Shown here piece by piece: positions 16,239 to 24,756 of a DNA stretch of 35,927 nt. A program made the translations under genes and the position numbers. Source of the stretch: a virus; IMG/VR virus record IMGVR_UViG_3300047678_000799, positions 1 to 35,927 of that record; one strand, given 5' to 3'. The notes beneath the pieces were generated by a model that was given only the letters and a program-made list of their open reading frames with translations, had not been told where the DNA came from and did not search any database. The stretch's first letter is position 1, and every line of letters begins with the position of its first letter.

Positions 16239-17261
16239 TTAGCCACTAACCGCCGTGAACAAGAATGCAGCAGCCGGAGCCGTAGCCTGAACGTCGATGT
16301 CGTCAGTCACGCGCCCACGAACCTTACGATTCCAAGTATCCGTAATGGTCTCCACCGTCATGTTCTCGCGCTCAAAGATCGTGATCGTGCTGAACGACGG
16401 AACACCGTAGCTCCCCACAAGCTGCTTTGGAGCACCGACCAATGCCGCAGAAGTAGCACCCAGCACGTAATCCTTGCTCTGAGTTCCACCCTTCTTGCCT
16501 GAGTTCCGCACGGTCTTCTCAATGACCAGCTTCACCCCGTACAGATACTCGGGAAGACCGTAGGCTTTGTTGCGACCTTGCAAGGTGCTTAAAGCGTCGG
16601 GAGACCCCTTCACGTAGTTGCGAATCTCATCAGTCTTGGCCATCAAGGTTGCTAGGCGAGGATTGATGACCAACGCTAGTTGATCGATGCTGACCACACC
16701 ACCGGTAGCAATTTCGACGGCAATAACGCCAGCTTGGAGGCCGCGCTGAATATAGGGGGCATCATTGGTCCCAACGTCCCACTTGCCACCACCTACTGCG
16801 GTAGCCGTGCCTTTGTTGGCAGTGTCGTAGAGGCTTGCATCCGTCAGAATGCTGACAGCCTTCTGAGTACGACGGGTCATAGCCCTCTGAGCGGCAATGC
16901 GAGCATGAGAGGCAACCACATCCCAATCGGCCTCATCCACTGCCTTGCTGCCAAGGCTGAAGCTGAAGGCTCGACGCTCAGTGCCGAACTTCTGGAAGTT
17001 GAAGTTGGCTCGACCATCTTCCCCTGTTGGGGCGTCGTCACCGTCTGCCCAGACGAACTCTGCACCGTCGTCACTGAGGCGACTGGCCATGTCGGTGTCG
17101 ATCTTCAAGTACAAGTCGACGGATTTGTCTACGGGCACTATTTCGCAATACTGATTGATCGCGAAGTCATTCGGGTTGCGAGAGAACTCGATCTGGATCG
17201 AATTGCTTGCGTCGTATGAAGCGACATGGGTGTTTGGTGCACCACCTGGGTAAGCAGCCAT
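16239..17261 (-). CDS. major capsid protein (HK97-fold, GpE-like)
   Basis: The 340-residue protein has the gene context and features of a major head protein. The N-terminal region is flexible (SIQIEFSRNPNDF). An extended-loop-like region (FVWADGDDAPTGEDGR) is followed by FNFQKFGTERRAFSFSLG, and a long helix has ARIAAQRAMTRRTQKAVSIL. A NPRLATLMAKTDEIRNYVK block and a strand-rich C-terminus with RVTDDIDVQATAP follow. It lies after the decoration gene and before the connectors. GGAG is 10 bases before the ATG at 17261. No prohead-cleavage site is certain, but a separate protease/scaffold gene exists upstream. Confidence 0.75.
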   Translation of the reverse strand: MAAYPGGAPNTHVASYDASNSIQIEFSRNPNDFAINQYCEIVPVDKSVDLYLKIDTDMASRLSDDGAEFVWADGDDAPTGEDGRANFNFQKFGTERRAFSFSLGSKAVDEADWDVVASHARIAAQRAMTRRTQKAVSILTDASLYDTANKGTATAVGGGKWDVGTNDAPYIQRGLQAGVIAVEIATGGVVSIDQLALVINPRLATLMAKTDEIRNYVKGSPDALSTLQGRNKAYGLPEYLYGVKLVIEKTVRNSGKKGGTQSKDYVLGATSAALVGAPKQLVGSYGVPSFSTITIFERENMTVETITDTWNRKVRGRVTDDIDVQATAPAAAFLFTAVSG

Positions 17262-17320
17262 CTTATTTCAACTCCAAGACTTTCTTTGTTGTTCTATTAT
17301 TAGTCGGAAGCAATCGGTGC

Positions 17321-17707
17321 TTACGAGCCCTTCATCACCAGCACTTGCACGCGAATCCACTCACCGCTCGCTCCACTCTCCAACGCCATAGCGCCAGTGG
17401 AATCCACACCAGTCACGTCAGCCGCAATGCCCTTCCCATTCAGGTCAGGCTTCAGCAACGCGCCGTAAGCCACATCCTCCCCGAGTTCGAGCAAGCAATA
17501 CTCGCCCTGACCAAAGGTGCGAATCGGCTGACCAGAACTTGCGGCCAGACCACTAGCTCCCGGGATCGGGGCGTCGTGCTGACCATCAGTGGCGATGGCA
17601 ATCGGCAGATCACCCAGGGTGCTCTGGCTTACCTTGTTCGATCCTGAGATCGAGACAAAGCGAGCAGGGTTGATGTCGCCGTTCGCTAGGAAGTTGGGAT
17701 TGGACAT
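17321..17707 (-). CDS. capsid decoration-like protein
   Basis: A 128-residue, beta-rich protein (ARFVSISGSNKVSQST, IRTFGQGEYCLLELG, AYGALLKPDLNGKGIA, EWIRVQVLVMKG) located between the protease/scaffold and capsid genes. That is the usual place of head decoration proteins such as lambda gpD-like or DUF2190-type proteins. CGGAG is 9 bases before the ATG at 17707. The call is by order, size and strand pattern. Confidence 0.6.
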   Translation of the reverse strand: MSNPNFLANGDINPARFVSISGSNKVSQSTLGDLPIAIATDGQHDAPIPGASGLAASSGQPIRTFGQGEYCLLELGEDVAYGALLKPDLNGKGIAADVTGVDSTGAMALESGASGEWIRVQVLVMKGS

Positions 17708-17764
17708 TGGTTCTTATCTCCGACAAATTGATTCTGTTTTGTGCGTGTTGACCTTGGCGACCGC

Positions 17765-18883
17765 TTAGACCTTGGTAAGCGCTTCCTTGTAGGAGCACTT
17801 GTGGGCCAAAGCGTAAGCCTTGGCAGCTTCACCCTTGGCCTTCTTGCCTTCTGCTGACTTGTCGGTCGGCATCGCAAGAGCAACGGGGCTAATCGGGGAA
17901 GCGCCACGAGGACTGCGAGAGTAGCGCGTCTTGATCTTGCCGACGTGCTTCTCGAATCGGTCGTCGCTCATGTCCTCGACGTAATCGAGTTCCTCAACCA
18001 GGTCGAAGGAGTACCCTTCATAGGCGAGTTGCTTGAGAGAGGCCTCGCGATCGCCGCGACGCAACTTGGTCTGAATTTCGGCAACCTCTTTGGCAAGCTT
18101 GGCGTTCTCACGCTCGGCCTTGGAGAGGTTCATGGCGAGTTGATCGCGCTCTAGGCGGATGGCGTCCTTTGCCTTCTTGCCCTTGCCCATCTTGGCCTTG
18201 TCGGCTGGGGCATCTTCGTCGCCGTTCTCGTTCTTGGTGGCGTCGTCGTCAGCAGGTTCATCATCCTGTGGCTGCTCGGCGTCGGCTTCCATCTTGGCCT
18301 TCAGGTACTTGCCCATTGGGCTAGATTCGAAGGCATCAAGAACGGCCTTCACTACGTCATCATTGTTCTGGGTATCGTCAGCCATTTGTTCCTCTGACAT
18401 CAGTTCGAAGCGTGTTGATCGCTTATCTCGTCTACTTCCATTTTTGCTGAGCAACCCCAACGCACGACGCGGGGTAGTCGCACCCAATAGCGCGATCGGA
18501 TCAACGATATCGTCCTCCCAAAGTTCAACGCTGCGTCGCGGATACTGCTTCTCAACGCCGTCGAACTTCGGATCGATCAAGAAGTCAACGAACAAGGCGG
18601 GACGCGGCTCGACTTCGCCAAGCGTGCCGAGTTGAAAGTTGATCGCGTATCCAACGATGGGCGGCTGCGCACTCTCTGGCAGAGCTTCGTCGGTATGCCC
18701 AAGGACGAGGGGCACGGCATCCAAGGTGTCAGAGAACCGCTTGTTTGCATTGGCGGCGATTCGCTGCAGGCGAGCTTCATCAACGGTCAACTCGTCGTCC
18801 TCGAACGTGTCGAGGATCGCTACGTGCTCGATGAGCTTGTAACCGTCGAACTTCTCATTGAACTTGGGCACGTGGGTGTTCAT
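17765..18883 (-). CDS. prohead protease with scaffold domain (Mu gpI-like)
   Basis: About 372 residues from the ATG at 18883. Residues 1-175 look like the Mu gpI / phage head-maturation protease type: VPLVLGHTDEALPE, PPIVGYAINFQLG, PALFVDFLIDPKF and KQYPRRSVELWEDD. Arg-Ser-containing blocks of this type carry the catalytic site in the family. Residues about 190-300 are acidic and Lys-rich coiled coil (ADDDATKNENGDED, AMNLSKAERENAKLAKE), suited to scaffolding. An ATG at 18919 would add twelve residues but reads as overlap with the upstream gene. A CGTAGCT/AGCTACG hairpin lies directly before 18883 and there is no ribosome site, so the start is not certain. Confidence 0.7.
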   Translation of the reverse strand: MNTHVPKFNEKFDGYKLIEHVAILDTFEDDELTVDEARLQRIAANANKRFSDTLDAVPLVLGHTDEALPESAQPPIVGYAINFQLGTLGEVEPRPALFVDFLIDPKFDGVEKQYPRRSVELWEDDIVDPIALLGATTPRRALGLLSKNGSRRDKRSTRFELMSEEQMADDTQNNDDVVKAVLDAFESSPMGKYLKAKMEADAEQPQDDEPADDDATKNENGDEDAPADKAKMGKGKKAKDAIRLERDQLAMNLSKAERENAKLAKEVAEIQTKLRRGDREASLKQLAYEGYSFDLVEELDYVEDMSDDRFEKHVGKIKTRYSRSPRGASPISPVALAMPTDKSAEGKKAKGEAAKAYALAHKCSYKEALTKV

Positions 18884-18885
18884 GT

Positions 18886-18902
18886 CGTAGCTTTGAGCTA
18901 CG
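18886..18902. promoter_or_regulatory. hairpin before the protease start
   Basis: CGTAGCT (18886-18892) and AGCTACG (18896-18902) form a perfect 7-bp stem with a 3-base loop. On the minus strand it ends two bases before the ATG at 18883. It overlaps the stop codon of the upstream minor head gene. Confidence 0.5.
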
Positions 18903-19527
18903 CATAGTCCAACCAGCATCGGCAGTGGGGATGGGCCGGGGGACCATCAGGCACGAACAGCGACCAGTACACCCGATCCTTGCCATCCAAATGACGACAC
19001 TCAGCACAAACCCCATCAGCTTCTGTGCGCCAGACCGCATCACCGCCAGAAATACCAGCCGCACCAAGACCCACGGCAGCAGCAGCCTCACCCTTCGTAA
19101 TCGCCCGCGTAGTCTCCGTAATCCCGACGCCGATAGCCCGGCTGCTGCCGAACAGCATCATCAGCAAGGCAGCCAAAGCAGCCTTATCAAGCTGCCGATT
19201 CTTCGCTATCTCAACCTGCTCCCTAGTCTTGGCAGTCAACTCAGCAGCAATCTTGGAAGCCTGCTCCTGAGCCCAAGCATCGGCCTGTCGATGAAGATCA
19301 CCGATGGAGACGGGCTGCTCCTTAGCGAGACCGAGTTGTAGGCCAGCTTGGACGAAGGTAGAGGCGAGTCGCGGGGCTAGGACTTGCTGAGTTCTCTGCT
19401 CGAACACGTCCCAGGGAGGATCATTGTCGGGATGGTGCAGTAACCATTCTTGTTGCTGTTGGAGGAGCAGCAAGATCGCAGCAGCGATCGCATCCTCGTG
19501 CTGGGATCGGTCGGCGAACTCGGGCAT
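18898..19527 (-). CDS. minor head morphogenesis protein (Mu gpF / SPP1 gp7 type)
   Basis: The 209-residue protein has an N-terminal helical part (AIAAAILLLLQQQQEWLLHH, STFVQAGLQLGLA). Its C-terminal domain has W-R-T-E-A-D-G, C174 and C177, then H201-C202 and C204 in HPHCRC, the clear signature of the SPP1 gp7-like minor head family. These proteins sit inside the head next to the portal, and the portal gene is directly upstream with a one-base overlap (19527). It is shorter than many family members. Confidence 0.8.
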   Translation of the reverse strand: MPEFADRSQHEDAIAAAILLLLQQQQEWLLHHPDNDPPWDVFEQRTQQVLAPRLASTFVQAGLQLGLAKEQPVSIGDLHRQADAWAQEQASKIAAELTAKTREQVEIAKNRQLDKAALAALLMMLFGSSRAIGVGITETTRAITKGEAAAAVGLGAAGISGGDAVWRTEADGVCAECRHLDGKDRVYWSLFVPDGPPAHPHCRCWLDYA

Positions 19528-20966
19528 TAGCGGCGGTCCTTCCAGCTTGCCGCTAGCCGCTTAACTCGCTCCTGGTGCTGTAGGGAGAACTGTGTCGGTT
19601 GAACCTCTTGCGGTTTCCTGAGACCAGTTAAGCCACGGAGTTCGTCTTCATCGACCCGGATACCCATCCCTGCCAACTTCTCGGCAGCTTCAAGTAACTC
19701 TTTGACGTTCGGCGAGTCGATCTCGAACTGGAATTTCAATTGGCAGTTGTCAGGCCAGTGTGGGTAGTAGGCGCGGTTATAGGCAACGAGAGGCTGCACT
19801 AACTGTTTCGTGAAGGTCTCCGCCAGATTGATGGCGTCCCCTCTGATGATCTGGTCTTTGGTGTCGGCGTGCAGATCGGCTACGCCGCTACCCAATCCGG
19901 TAGACGCTGTGTCAGACGAGAGCGATTGCCCGATGATGTATCGCCGGATGTGCGACTCAAAGTAGTTCTCAAGGATCGAACGCATGTCGTCGATCCCGCG
20001 ACCGTTGACTTCAAAGTGTTCGAAGCCCGCGCCCTGCTCGTCCTTTCCCATTGGACGACCGATAAGCAGAGCGGTGTTGTTCGCTTGGGCCTCGGCAAGA
20101 GCCTTTACCTTCGTAAATGAGTCGGGATCACCTTCGACGTAATAGAAGATCGAAAGCCCTGAGCCCCACCTTTGCAAAAGGTCCATGCACCAGCCCAACG
20201 CCTGGTTCTTGAGCTTCCAAGCCCAATAGACCCGATCCCTTATGCCCGTTCCGAAGATCATGCCCGCCTTCTGATAATCTTCGAAGGCAGCGTCAAGCCT
20301 CTGATGCTCGTGGACGACGTAGAACTTCCGCATCCAATCATCCATGAACAGGACGCGACCCTCGCGGGTCATCTCGATCTTGTCGCGGTACTGCTCAACC
20401 GATGGATCGGTGTAGCCCACCCGCAAGCCCAGACGACCACCAACGGCGTAGACGATCTTGTCACCAGCGATGGGATACCAATCACTAATCTCTAACGATT
20501 GCTGGCCGTCATCAGTCACCGTGAAGGAGAACGTGTTCGAGATCGCTGAGCGACCCCAGAAGGTTCCCCAGAGCAACGCCTTCTTATAGGACAAGAAATC
20601 TGGCAGACGGTCGATGATCTTTCCAACGTCCGTAGCGAACTGTGCCTGCTGCTGGTCGAACTTGTCTTCGGGCTCAAGGTGATGCTTGAGGAGGGACACG
20701 CCGTCGATGCGTTCCTGCAACGGACCGAGGATGCTGAGGTCCCTCTCCATTGCTTCGGCGTCTCGACGACTGGCACGGACGGCCTCGTCGGGGTTGTAGT
20801 ACACCCGGGCACCGCTGGCCGCTCGGAGTGATGCCGAGAACAACGCGGTGTGGTCGATGATGGGTTGCCCACTATTAGGTGCGGGCTGCGTGAGCTTGGC
20901 GAGCTTGCGTTTTTGGTGGCTGGCTCGCTGGGCTGCGAGTTGCTTGTCGCGATCGGCGTAGGGCAT
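19527..20966 (-). CDS. portal protein (DUF935 / Mu gp29-like)
   Basis: The 479-residue protein has the portal layout. An N-terminal region holds AEAMERDLSILGPLQERIDG. A core has KKALLWGTFWGRSAISNTF, DWYPIAGDKIVY and DDWMRKFYVVHEH. A long ALAEAQANNTALLIGRPMGK region follows, then SDTASTGLGSGVADLHADTK, close to the DUF935 block that ends in the wing. The C-terminus has LVAYNRAYYPHW and a clip-like helix. It forms the dodecameric ring that carries DNA in and joins the tail. The first 25 residues are basic and resemble the N-terminus of the neighbouring HNH-like protein, which is odd for a portal. GAGGA follows a GTTCAA hairpin just before the ATG at 20966. Confidence 0.8.
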   Translation of the reverse strand: MPYADRDKQLAAQRASHQKRKLAKLTQPAPNSGQPIIDHTALFSASLRAASGARVYYNPDEAVRASRRDAEAMERDLSILGPLQERIDGVSLLKHHLEPEDKFDQQQAQFATDVGKIIDRLPDFLSYKKALLWGTFWGRSAISNTFSFTVTDDGQQSLEISDWYPIAGDKIVYAVGGRLGLRVGYTDPSVEQYRDKIEMTREGRVLFMDDWMRKFYVVHEHQRLDAAFEDYQKAGMIFGTGIRDRVYWAWKLKNQALGWCMDLLQRWGSGLSIFYYVEGDPDSFTKVKALAEAQANNTALLIGRPMGKDEQGAGFEHFEVNGRGIDDMRSILENYFESHIRRYIIGQSLSSDTASTGLGSGVADLHADTKDQIIRGDAINLAETFTKQLVQPLVAYNRAYYPHWPDNCQLKFQFEIDSPNVKELLEAAEKLAGMGIRVDEDELRGLTGLRKPQEVQPTQFSLQHQERVKRLAASWKDRR

Positions 20967-20977
20967 GAGGTTCCTCA

Positions 20978-21006
20978 GTTCAAAGCTGGACGACGTAGCT
21001 TTGAAC
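20978..21006. promoter_or_regulatory. leader hairpin of the portal gene (GTTCAA arms)
   Basis: GTTCAAAGCT (20978-20987) and AGCTTTGAAC (20997-21006) form a perfect 10-bp inverted repeat with a 9-base loop. On the minus strand it ends just before the GAGGA ribosome site of the portal gene. Confidence 0.6.
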
Positions 21007-21017
21007 CGCTGAACCAG

Positions 21018-21341
21018 TTACTGCTGTGCAATACCTCTCTTGCGAGCGCAGTTGCTGCAGAAAAGATCGCAACCCGCTAACGCCGCATCGACTCGCTCCA
21101 AGGACCAACAGGCGTTAACCATTGGACTTTCACGCAACACCGCGCTTACTAAACCGCGATGGTAAAAATCGAGCGTCGCCGGGTCAGACTCACCACAAGA
21201 TGAACACCCACCGCTCTGCTTCTTGCTGCTCAAATGATCCCTAACAGCTTTACGACGCTTTCGGGTTCTCGCCATGTAGTCGGTCTTGCGCCTCTGATAC
21301 GCGGCTCGCTGCATCGCGTGTTGACGATCTTTATCTCGCAT
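21018..21341 (-). CDS. HNH-like zinc-binding protein
   Basis: A 107-residue basic protein. An N-terminal helix (RDKDRQHAMQRAAYQRRK) is followed by Arg/Lys-rich sequence, C46-x-x-C49, DFYHRG (58-63), SLERVDAALAGCD and C95-x-x-C98. This is the pattern of small phage HNH-type zinc-binding proteins that often lie near terminase and portal genes and can be needed for packaging. The usual catalytic His pair is not clear, so activity is uncertain. The ATG at 21341 has TAGGAG upstream, which decides against a longer start. Confidence 0.65.
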   Translation of the reverse strand: MRDKDRQHAMQRAAYQRRKTDYMARTRKRRKAVRDHLSSKKQSGGCSSCGESDPATLDFYHRGLVSAVLRESPMVNACWSLERVDAALAGCDLFCSNCARKRGIAQQ

Positions 21342-21352
21342 GGTCGCTCCTA

Positions 21353-21382
21353 AGTTCAAAACTGCTGACCTAGTTTTGAACT
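21353..21382. promoter_or_regulatory. leader hairpin of the HNH-like gene (GTTCAA arms)
   Basis: AGTTCAAAACT (21353-21363) and AGTTTTGAACT (21372-21382) form a perfect 11-bp inverted repeat with an 8-base loop. On the minus strand it is followed immediately by TAGGAG and the ATG at 21341. Its arms resemble those of the portal leader. Confidence 0.65.
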
Positions 21383-21386
21383 CGAA

Positions 21387-22919
21387 TTACCGAGCGAACA
21401 GCGATCTCGTCGGCAACTCGATCCTCAACGACGAATCCGAGGATCGCACATCCCACGCAGGCTCGGGAGTTGAGAACAAGGACCGCACGACCGGCTGCAC
21501 CGGTGTCACGATGGGATGATCCCCACCACCCGGTGCCCTATTCCTCGCCTGCACTGCCAAACAAAATGCAACCGCACGATCATCATGCTGACCACTCGGT
21601 GCCGAAAGGTTAGACACCTCGATACTCCCAAGCTCGCCGAACGTGCTGAAGTCATGCAGCACGCAATCCTTCGTCTGCAACACCTCGACAACTCCTACGT
21701 ACAACGCCGCCTTCCCAGGGCTGTTCGTCAGATAGCCAGATTTCCCATCCCTGCCACAAATGCGAATGAGCGACGAGTTATCCCGAAGCCAAAGCAGGAC
21801 TGCGTGCCCGTGGTTGTTGCGCTCGACGAGCACTCGAGCCTTGTTGAAGTAGCAGCCGATTTGATCTATGTAACCTGCGAAGGTCGAGGGCTCGGCCTTG
21901 ATCGCAAACGACGCCACCTCTTCGCCGCTGTCGCAGTCCAAGATTTCAAGGGCTGAATTGTCACCACTCGCGCCACCTTCTGCCACGTCGGCACCGATCA
22001 CGTAACGCCTGCCAGGTTCCGGCAGAGCGAACACCTTGAGCCCGGGAATCACAGGGATGGTCGGGTCGTCGAGTGGTTTCTGATCGACGTAGCAGTCCGC
22101 TAGGAAAATCCCGGGGACTCTCTTGTCCTGAGTTCGGGCAGCCAGAGCTTCAGCCTCTGTTGCAGCGTACTGCTCGTGGAGGTCATCGAGTGCGCCAGTT
22201 CGGGAGAGGGAATCCTTACGCTGATCTTCGTACCAAGCAGCGTCACGATCGGGCCGAGCATCCCACGGAAGGAACACCGGCGTATAGCTGTTCTCCCCAC
22301 GTTTCGAAGCCCCGTAGATTCTCTTGAATGGGCTATCGGGCCTCGATTTATCAGGGCGCGAAAGCAGAATCAGCTTGTTGCCCGGTGCGTCGATCGTGGG
22401 CTTCACGCTCCGAAGTTGCTTGTCGAGATCGGGAACCAGGTCCGCCTCGTCGATGATCGCGATGGACGCCGAGTAGGAGTCACCAGTCCCCGTAGGGAAG
22501 GCCTTCACCCAGGAACCATTCGACAGCCGCAACTCGTGATCGTTGGACTTCAAGACCTTCGTGGTCCTCATCCATTCCGGCAGTCGCTTGTACATTTCGA
22601 GCAAGCGATCCTTGAGCAGACTTGTGGCTTCGTCGTCCCTACGGCTGAACAACAGCACCGACGAGTTCGGCTGGAACAGCAAAGTCCACAGGGCATAACC
22701 CAGGACAAGCCACGAGAGCCCAAGCTGCCGAGCTTTCAAGATGATCGTCAGCTTCGACTCGTGGATCGTAGCGAGCGTCGATTCCTGCTTGGGCCACAGA
22801 TCAAAGGGAATCCATTCCTTCGCTGCGGGATCTTCGACGAAGCAGTACGTGCGGATGAAATAGGCCACACTCTTCCGACACTTCGCCACCTCGACCTGAA
22901 GCTGCTTACGATCCACCAC
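21387..22919 (-). CDS. terL: terminase large subunit
   Basis: About 510 residues. The ATPase has a Walker-A-like KARQLGLSW near residue 62-70 (GTG-start numbering), an adenine-binding WPKQ region, and Walker B IAIIDEAD near 155. The nuclease domain begins YVIGADVAEGGASGDNS, with an acidic metal-binding residue, and ends with a conserved HDDRAVAFCLAVQ block. These are diagnostic of the phage packaging motor. The GTG at 22919 or 22916 follows GGGAG; the upstream ORF part is overlap with the small subunit. It overlaps the small terminase subunit gene by about 14 bases. Confidence 0.9.
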   Translation of the reverse strand: MVDRKQLQVEVAKCRKSVAYFIRTYCFVEDPAAKEWIPFDLWPKQESTLATIHESKLTIILKARQLGLSWLVLGYALWTLLFQPNSSVLLFSRRDDEATSLLKDRLLEMYKRLPEWMRTTKVLKSNDHELRLSNGSWVKAFPTGTGDSYSASIAIIDEADLVPDLDKQLRSVKPTIDAPGNKLILLSRPDKSRPDSPFKRIYGASKRGENSYTPVFLPWDARPDRDAAWYEDQRKDSLSRTGALDDLHEQYAATEAEALAARTQDKRVPGIFLADCYVDQKPLDDPTIPVIPGLKVFALPEPGRRYVIGADVAEGGASGDNSALEILDCDSGEEVASFAIKAEPSTFAGYIDQIGCYFNKARVLVERNNHGHAVLLWLRDNSSLIRICGRDGKSGYLTNSPGKAALYVGVVEVLQTKDCVLHDFSTFGELGSIEVSNLSAPSGQHDDRAVAFCLAVQARNRAPGGGDHPIVTPVQPVVRSLFSTPEPAWDVRSSDSSLRIELPTRSLFAR

Positions 22920-23325
22920 GCAACTCCCGGTCAGCCTGCTGCTGAGCCGCAATCGCCCCCTGCAAATCGAAGTTCACCTGAACCCCAACCTGGTTCTGCG
23001 GCGTGCTCGGTGCAGCGAGCCCCATCAACTTATCGATCTGAGCCTGAGCCCGGATCTTGTCACGGTCGGTAGCATCGGGCCGAAGGATGATGGAGCGATA
23101 GAAGACGAGGGACTGAACCCGCATTTCGTCTTTGTCGCTAGCGCTTAGACCCTCTTGCATGAGGGCGTAGGCTTTGGTGATGTATCGCTCGATGTTGCGA
23201 GCGGACATGTCCCCGTACTGTAGGCGGAATGCGGCTTTGATTTCGCTTTTGGTTCGGGCTTTGGGGATTAGGCGGGTTATGAAGTTGAGCCGCTCGTGGA
23301 TTTCGTCCTTGGTCGGTTGCGCCAT
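22906..23325 (-). CDS. terS: terminase small subunit
   Basis: The 139-residue protein has an N-terminal helix-turn-helix-like region (HERLNFITRLIPKARTKSEIKAAFRLQYGDMSAR is its core region at about 10-43). Then come the helices YITKAYALMQEGL and DKIRAQAQIDKLMGLAAP, and an oligomerisation-like tail. The position directly upstream of the large subunit gives the call. The ATG at 23325 has a G-rich stretch upstream. The gene overlaps the large subunit start. Confidence 0.75.
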   Translation of the reverse strand: MAQPTKDEIHERLNFITRLIPKARTKSEIKAAFRLQYGDMSARNIERYITKAYALMQEGLSASDKDEMRVQSLVFYRSIILRPDATDRDKIRAQAQIDKLMGLAAPSTPQNQVGVQVNFDLQGAIAAQQQADRELRGGS

Positions 23326-23328
23326 GAT

Positions 23329-23445
23329 CTAGCCCCCATTCCCGAGGCAGAACATGGCTAGAACGCTGACGAGGACCGACGAATCGGCTATCGCGTCGAA
23401 CCGCAGCAATAGGTGAGCAGCACGCTCACGCAGAATGTCCAACAT
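23329..23445 (-). CDS. small hypothetical protein, 38 aa
   Basis: A short ORF, MLDILRERAAHLLLRFDAIA followed by a hydrophobic end (SSVLVSVLAMFCLGN). The ATG at 23445 has a GGGAG 9 bases upstream within a small CCCGGG hairpin. It leads the late operon and stops 3 bases before the small terminase gene. There is no family. Its size makes the coding call uncertain. Confidence 0.4.
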   Translation of the reverse strand: MLDILRERAAHLLLRFDAIADSSVLVSVLAMFCLGNGG

Positions 23446-23543
23446 CACAAAGACTCCCGGGATTTCCCGAGTAGCTTTGCGAGACGAACTACAGCACCCG
23501 CTGCCTTGCTGATTTTTCACCAGGGTTCAGCTACGCTGACGGC

Positions 23544-24257
23544 ATGCAAGACCGCTACGCATGCGACATCGGCGATTACGGCAAGTACGCCCTCCTGCGG
23601 CAACTCTGCCAAGGCTTCCGCCTTGGCATCGCGTGGTACCGAGTCCCCAACGAAGCCCACAACAACGACGGCAGGCACACCGCTTACCTGCAGCAACCTC
23701 AGGCCCACAACCACGACCCTGAGCTCCACAACGCCCTAGCCAAGATCGTGCAAGGCGGAAGAACCATCGAACGCATCGAACAGTCCGGAGTCCTGCCCTC
23801 AGGCACCGTCTACCACCACGAACCACTCACCTACACCGACATCCCGATCCCAGATCGCCCAGCACACCGGCAGGCCTGGTTCAACGATTGCCAACAGAAA
23901 CTCGCCGCAACCGACATCATCTTCTGCGACCCAGACAACGGCCTTGAGTGCAAAACGCAACGGCACGAACTCAAAGGCCCCAAGTACGTCTACCTCGACG
24001 ACCTCGCATACCTCAACCAAGACAAGCGATCACTCATCGTCTACCACCACCTCGGACGCATAGGCACCATCCAGGAGCAGGTCGCAAGCTGGTCGCGACG
24101 ACTCAGCGGCACGCTCGGGCTCACGTGCTACAGCCTGCTCTACCGCAAAGGCTCGTGCCGCGCGTACTTCGTGTTGGCGACCGAAAATCACAAGGCCGTC
24201 CTGCAAGATCGCATCGAACGGCTAGCCAAGACCTGGGACTGGTTCGAATTGGTCTAG
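23544..24257 (+). CDS. conserved protein with DPDNGLE motif
   Basis: A 237-residue protein beginning MQDRYACDIGDYGKYALLRQ. It has WYRVPNEAHNNDG, a central DIIFCDPDNGLECKT block, KYVYLDDLAYL and LIVYHHLGR. This pattern matches a conserved family of unknown function found in many bacteria. The DPDNG block and the strand-helix alternation look like a Rossmann-type enzyme; a methyltransferase relation is only a guess. It is the only rightward gene in this part, lying between the terminase end and the recombinase group, as an inserted cargo gene would. The leader has a TCAGC/GCTGA hairpin and no clear ribosome site. Confidence 0.65.
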   Translation: MQDRYACDIGDYGKYALLRQLCQGFRLGIAWYRVPNEAHNNDGRHTAYLQQPQAHNHDPELHNALAKIVQGGRTIERIEQSGVLPSGTVYHHEPLTYTDIPIPDRPAHRQAWFNDCQQKLAATDIIFCDPDNGLECKTQRHELKGPKYVYLDDLAYLNQDKRSLIVYHHLGRIGTIQEQVASWSRRLSGTLGLTCYSLLYRKGSCRAYFVLATENHKAVLQDRIERLAKTWDWFELV

Positions 24258-24550
24258 CCCGACGTTACAGCGAACAAGCAAGCCTGCAACCACAACTCCT
24301 CGGCCTTGTTCAGGGTCGGACCCGCTACGTCACCACCAATCTCGCAGACCTCGTTCCACCCGATGTCACCGCCACGAAGCTCGGCCTTCTTGGTCTTGCG
24401 GTTGAACGTGAAGACCCACTGCTCGCCGTGCTCGTTCTCGAAGTAGCCGATGTACGTGTCCTTGTCGTCGGCGATGATGGGCGGATCACCGCACGAGCCC
24501 GAGTGGTGATTGCTGATCTTGAGAAGCGGCTCGGGCATGGGAGGGTTCAC
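24254..24550 (-). CDS. conserved hypothetical protein, 98 aa
   Basis: A small protein with DPPIIADDKDTYIGYFENEH, GEQWVFTFNRKTKKAEL, RGGDIGW and LNKAEELWLQACLFAV. This looks like a compact alpha/beta domain. No function is known. Start GTG at 24550 overlaps the TGA of the upstream 65-aa gene (GTGA), so it is probably translated by coupling; an ATG at 24538 without a ribosome site is the alternative. It converges with the rightward gene, overlapping it by four bases. Confidence 0.6.
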   Translation of the reverse strand: MNPPMPEPLLKISNHHSGSCGDPPIIADDKDTYIGYFENEHGEQWVFTFNRKTKKAELRGGDIGWNEVCEIGGDVAGPTLNKAEELWLQACLFAVTSG

Positions 24551-24744
24551 TTAGCTTGGGTCTTGCCGTTTTCTTCCATGTAGGCGGCGAACTTGGTCAA
24601 CGACACTCCGTACCACACTTTCGCGTTGGATGGTGCCCAGAGCACACCGCTCGGCTTGACGCGGATGTGACCTACAACCTTCTGATCTGCGTTCACGATC
24701 TCGAAGTCTTCGTACTTCCGTGGCTTGAAGTTGTTGACAGACAT
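24547..24744 (-). CDS. hypothetical protein, 65 aa
   Basis: A small basic protein: MSVNNFKPRKYEDFEIVNAD, then VGHIRVKPSGVLWAP, KVWYGVSLTKFAAYM and a short Lys-rich end. It may be a small beta/alpha domain; no family is recognised. GAGGTG lies before the ATG at 24744. A CCGAG-TT-CTCGG palindrome (24757-24768) lies upstream and may be an operator. Confidence 0.6.
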   Translation of the reverse strand: MSVNNFKPRKYEDFEIVNADQKVVGHIRVKPSGVLWAPSNAKVWYGVSLTKFAAYMEENGKTQAK

Positions 24745-24756
24745 AGGGCACCTCTA

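Noticed and set aside
22176-23072. 298-codon plus-strand frame
   Set aside because: It is antisense to the large and small terminase genes, which have strong motifs. No start signal or family pattern is seen.
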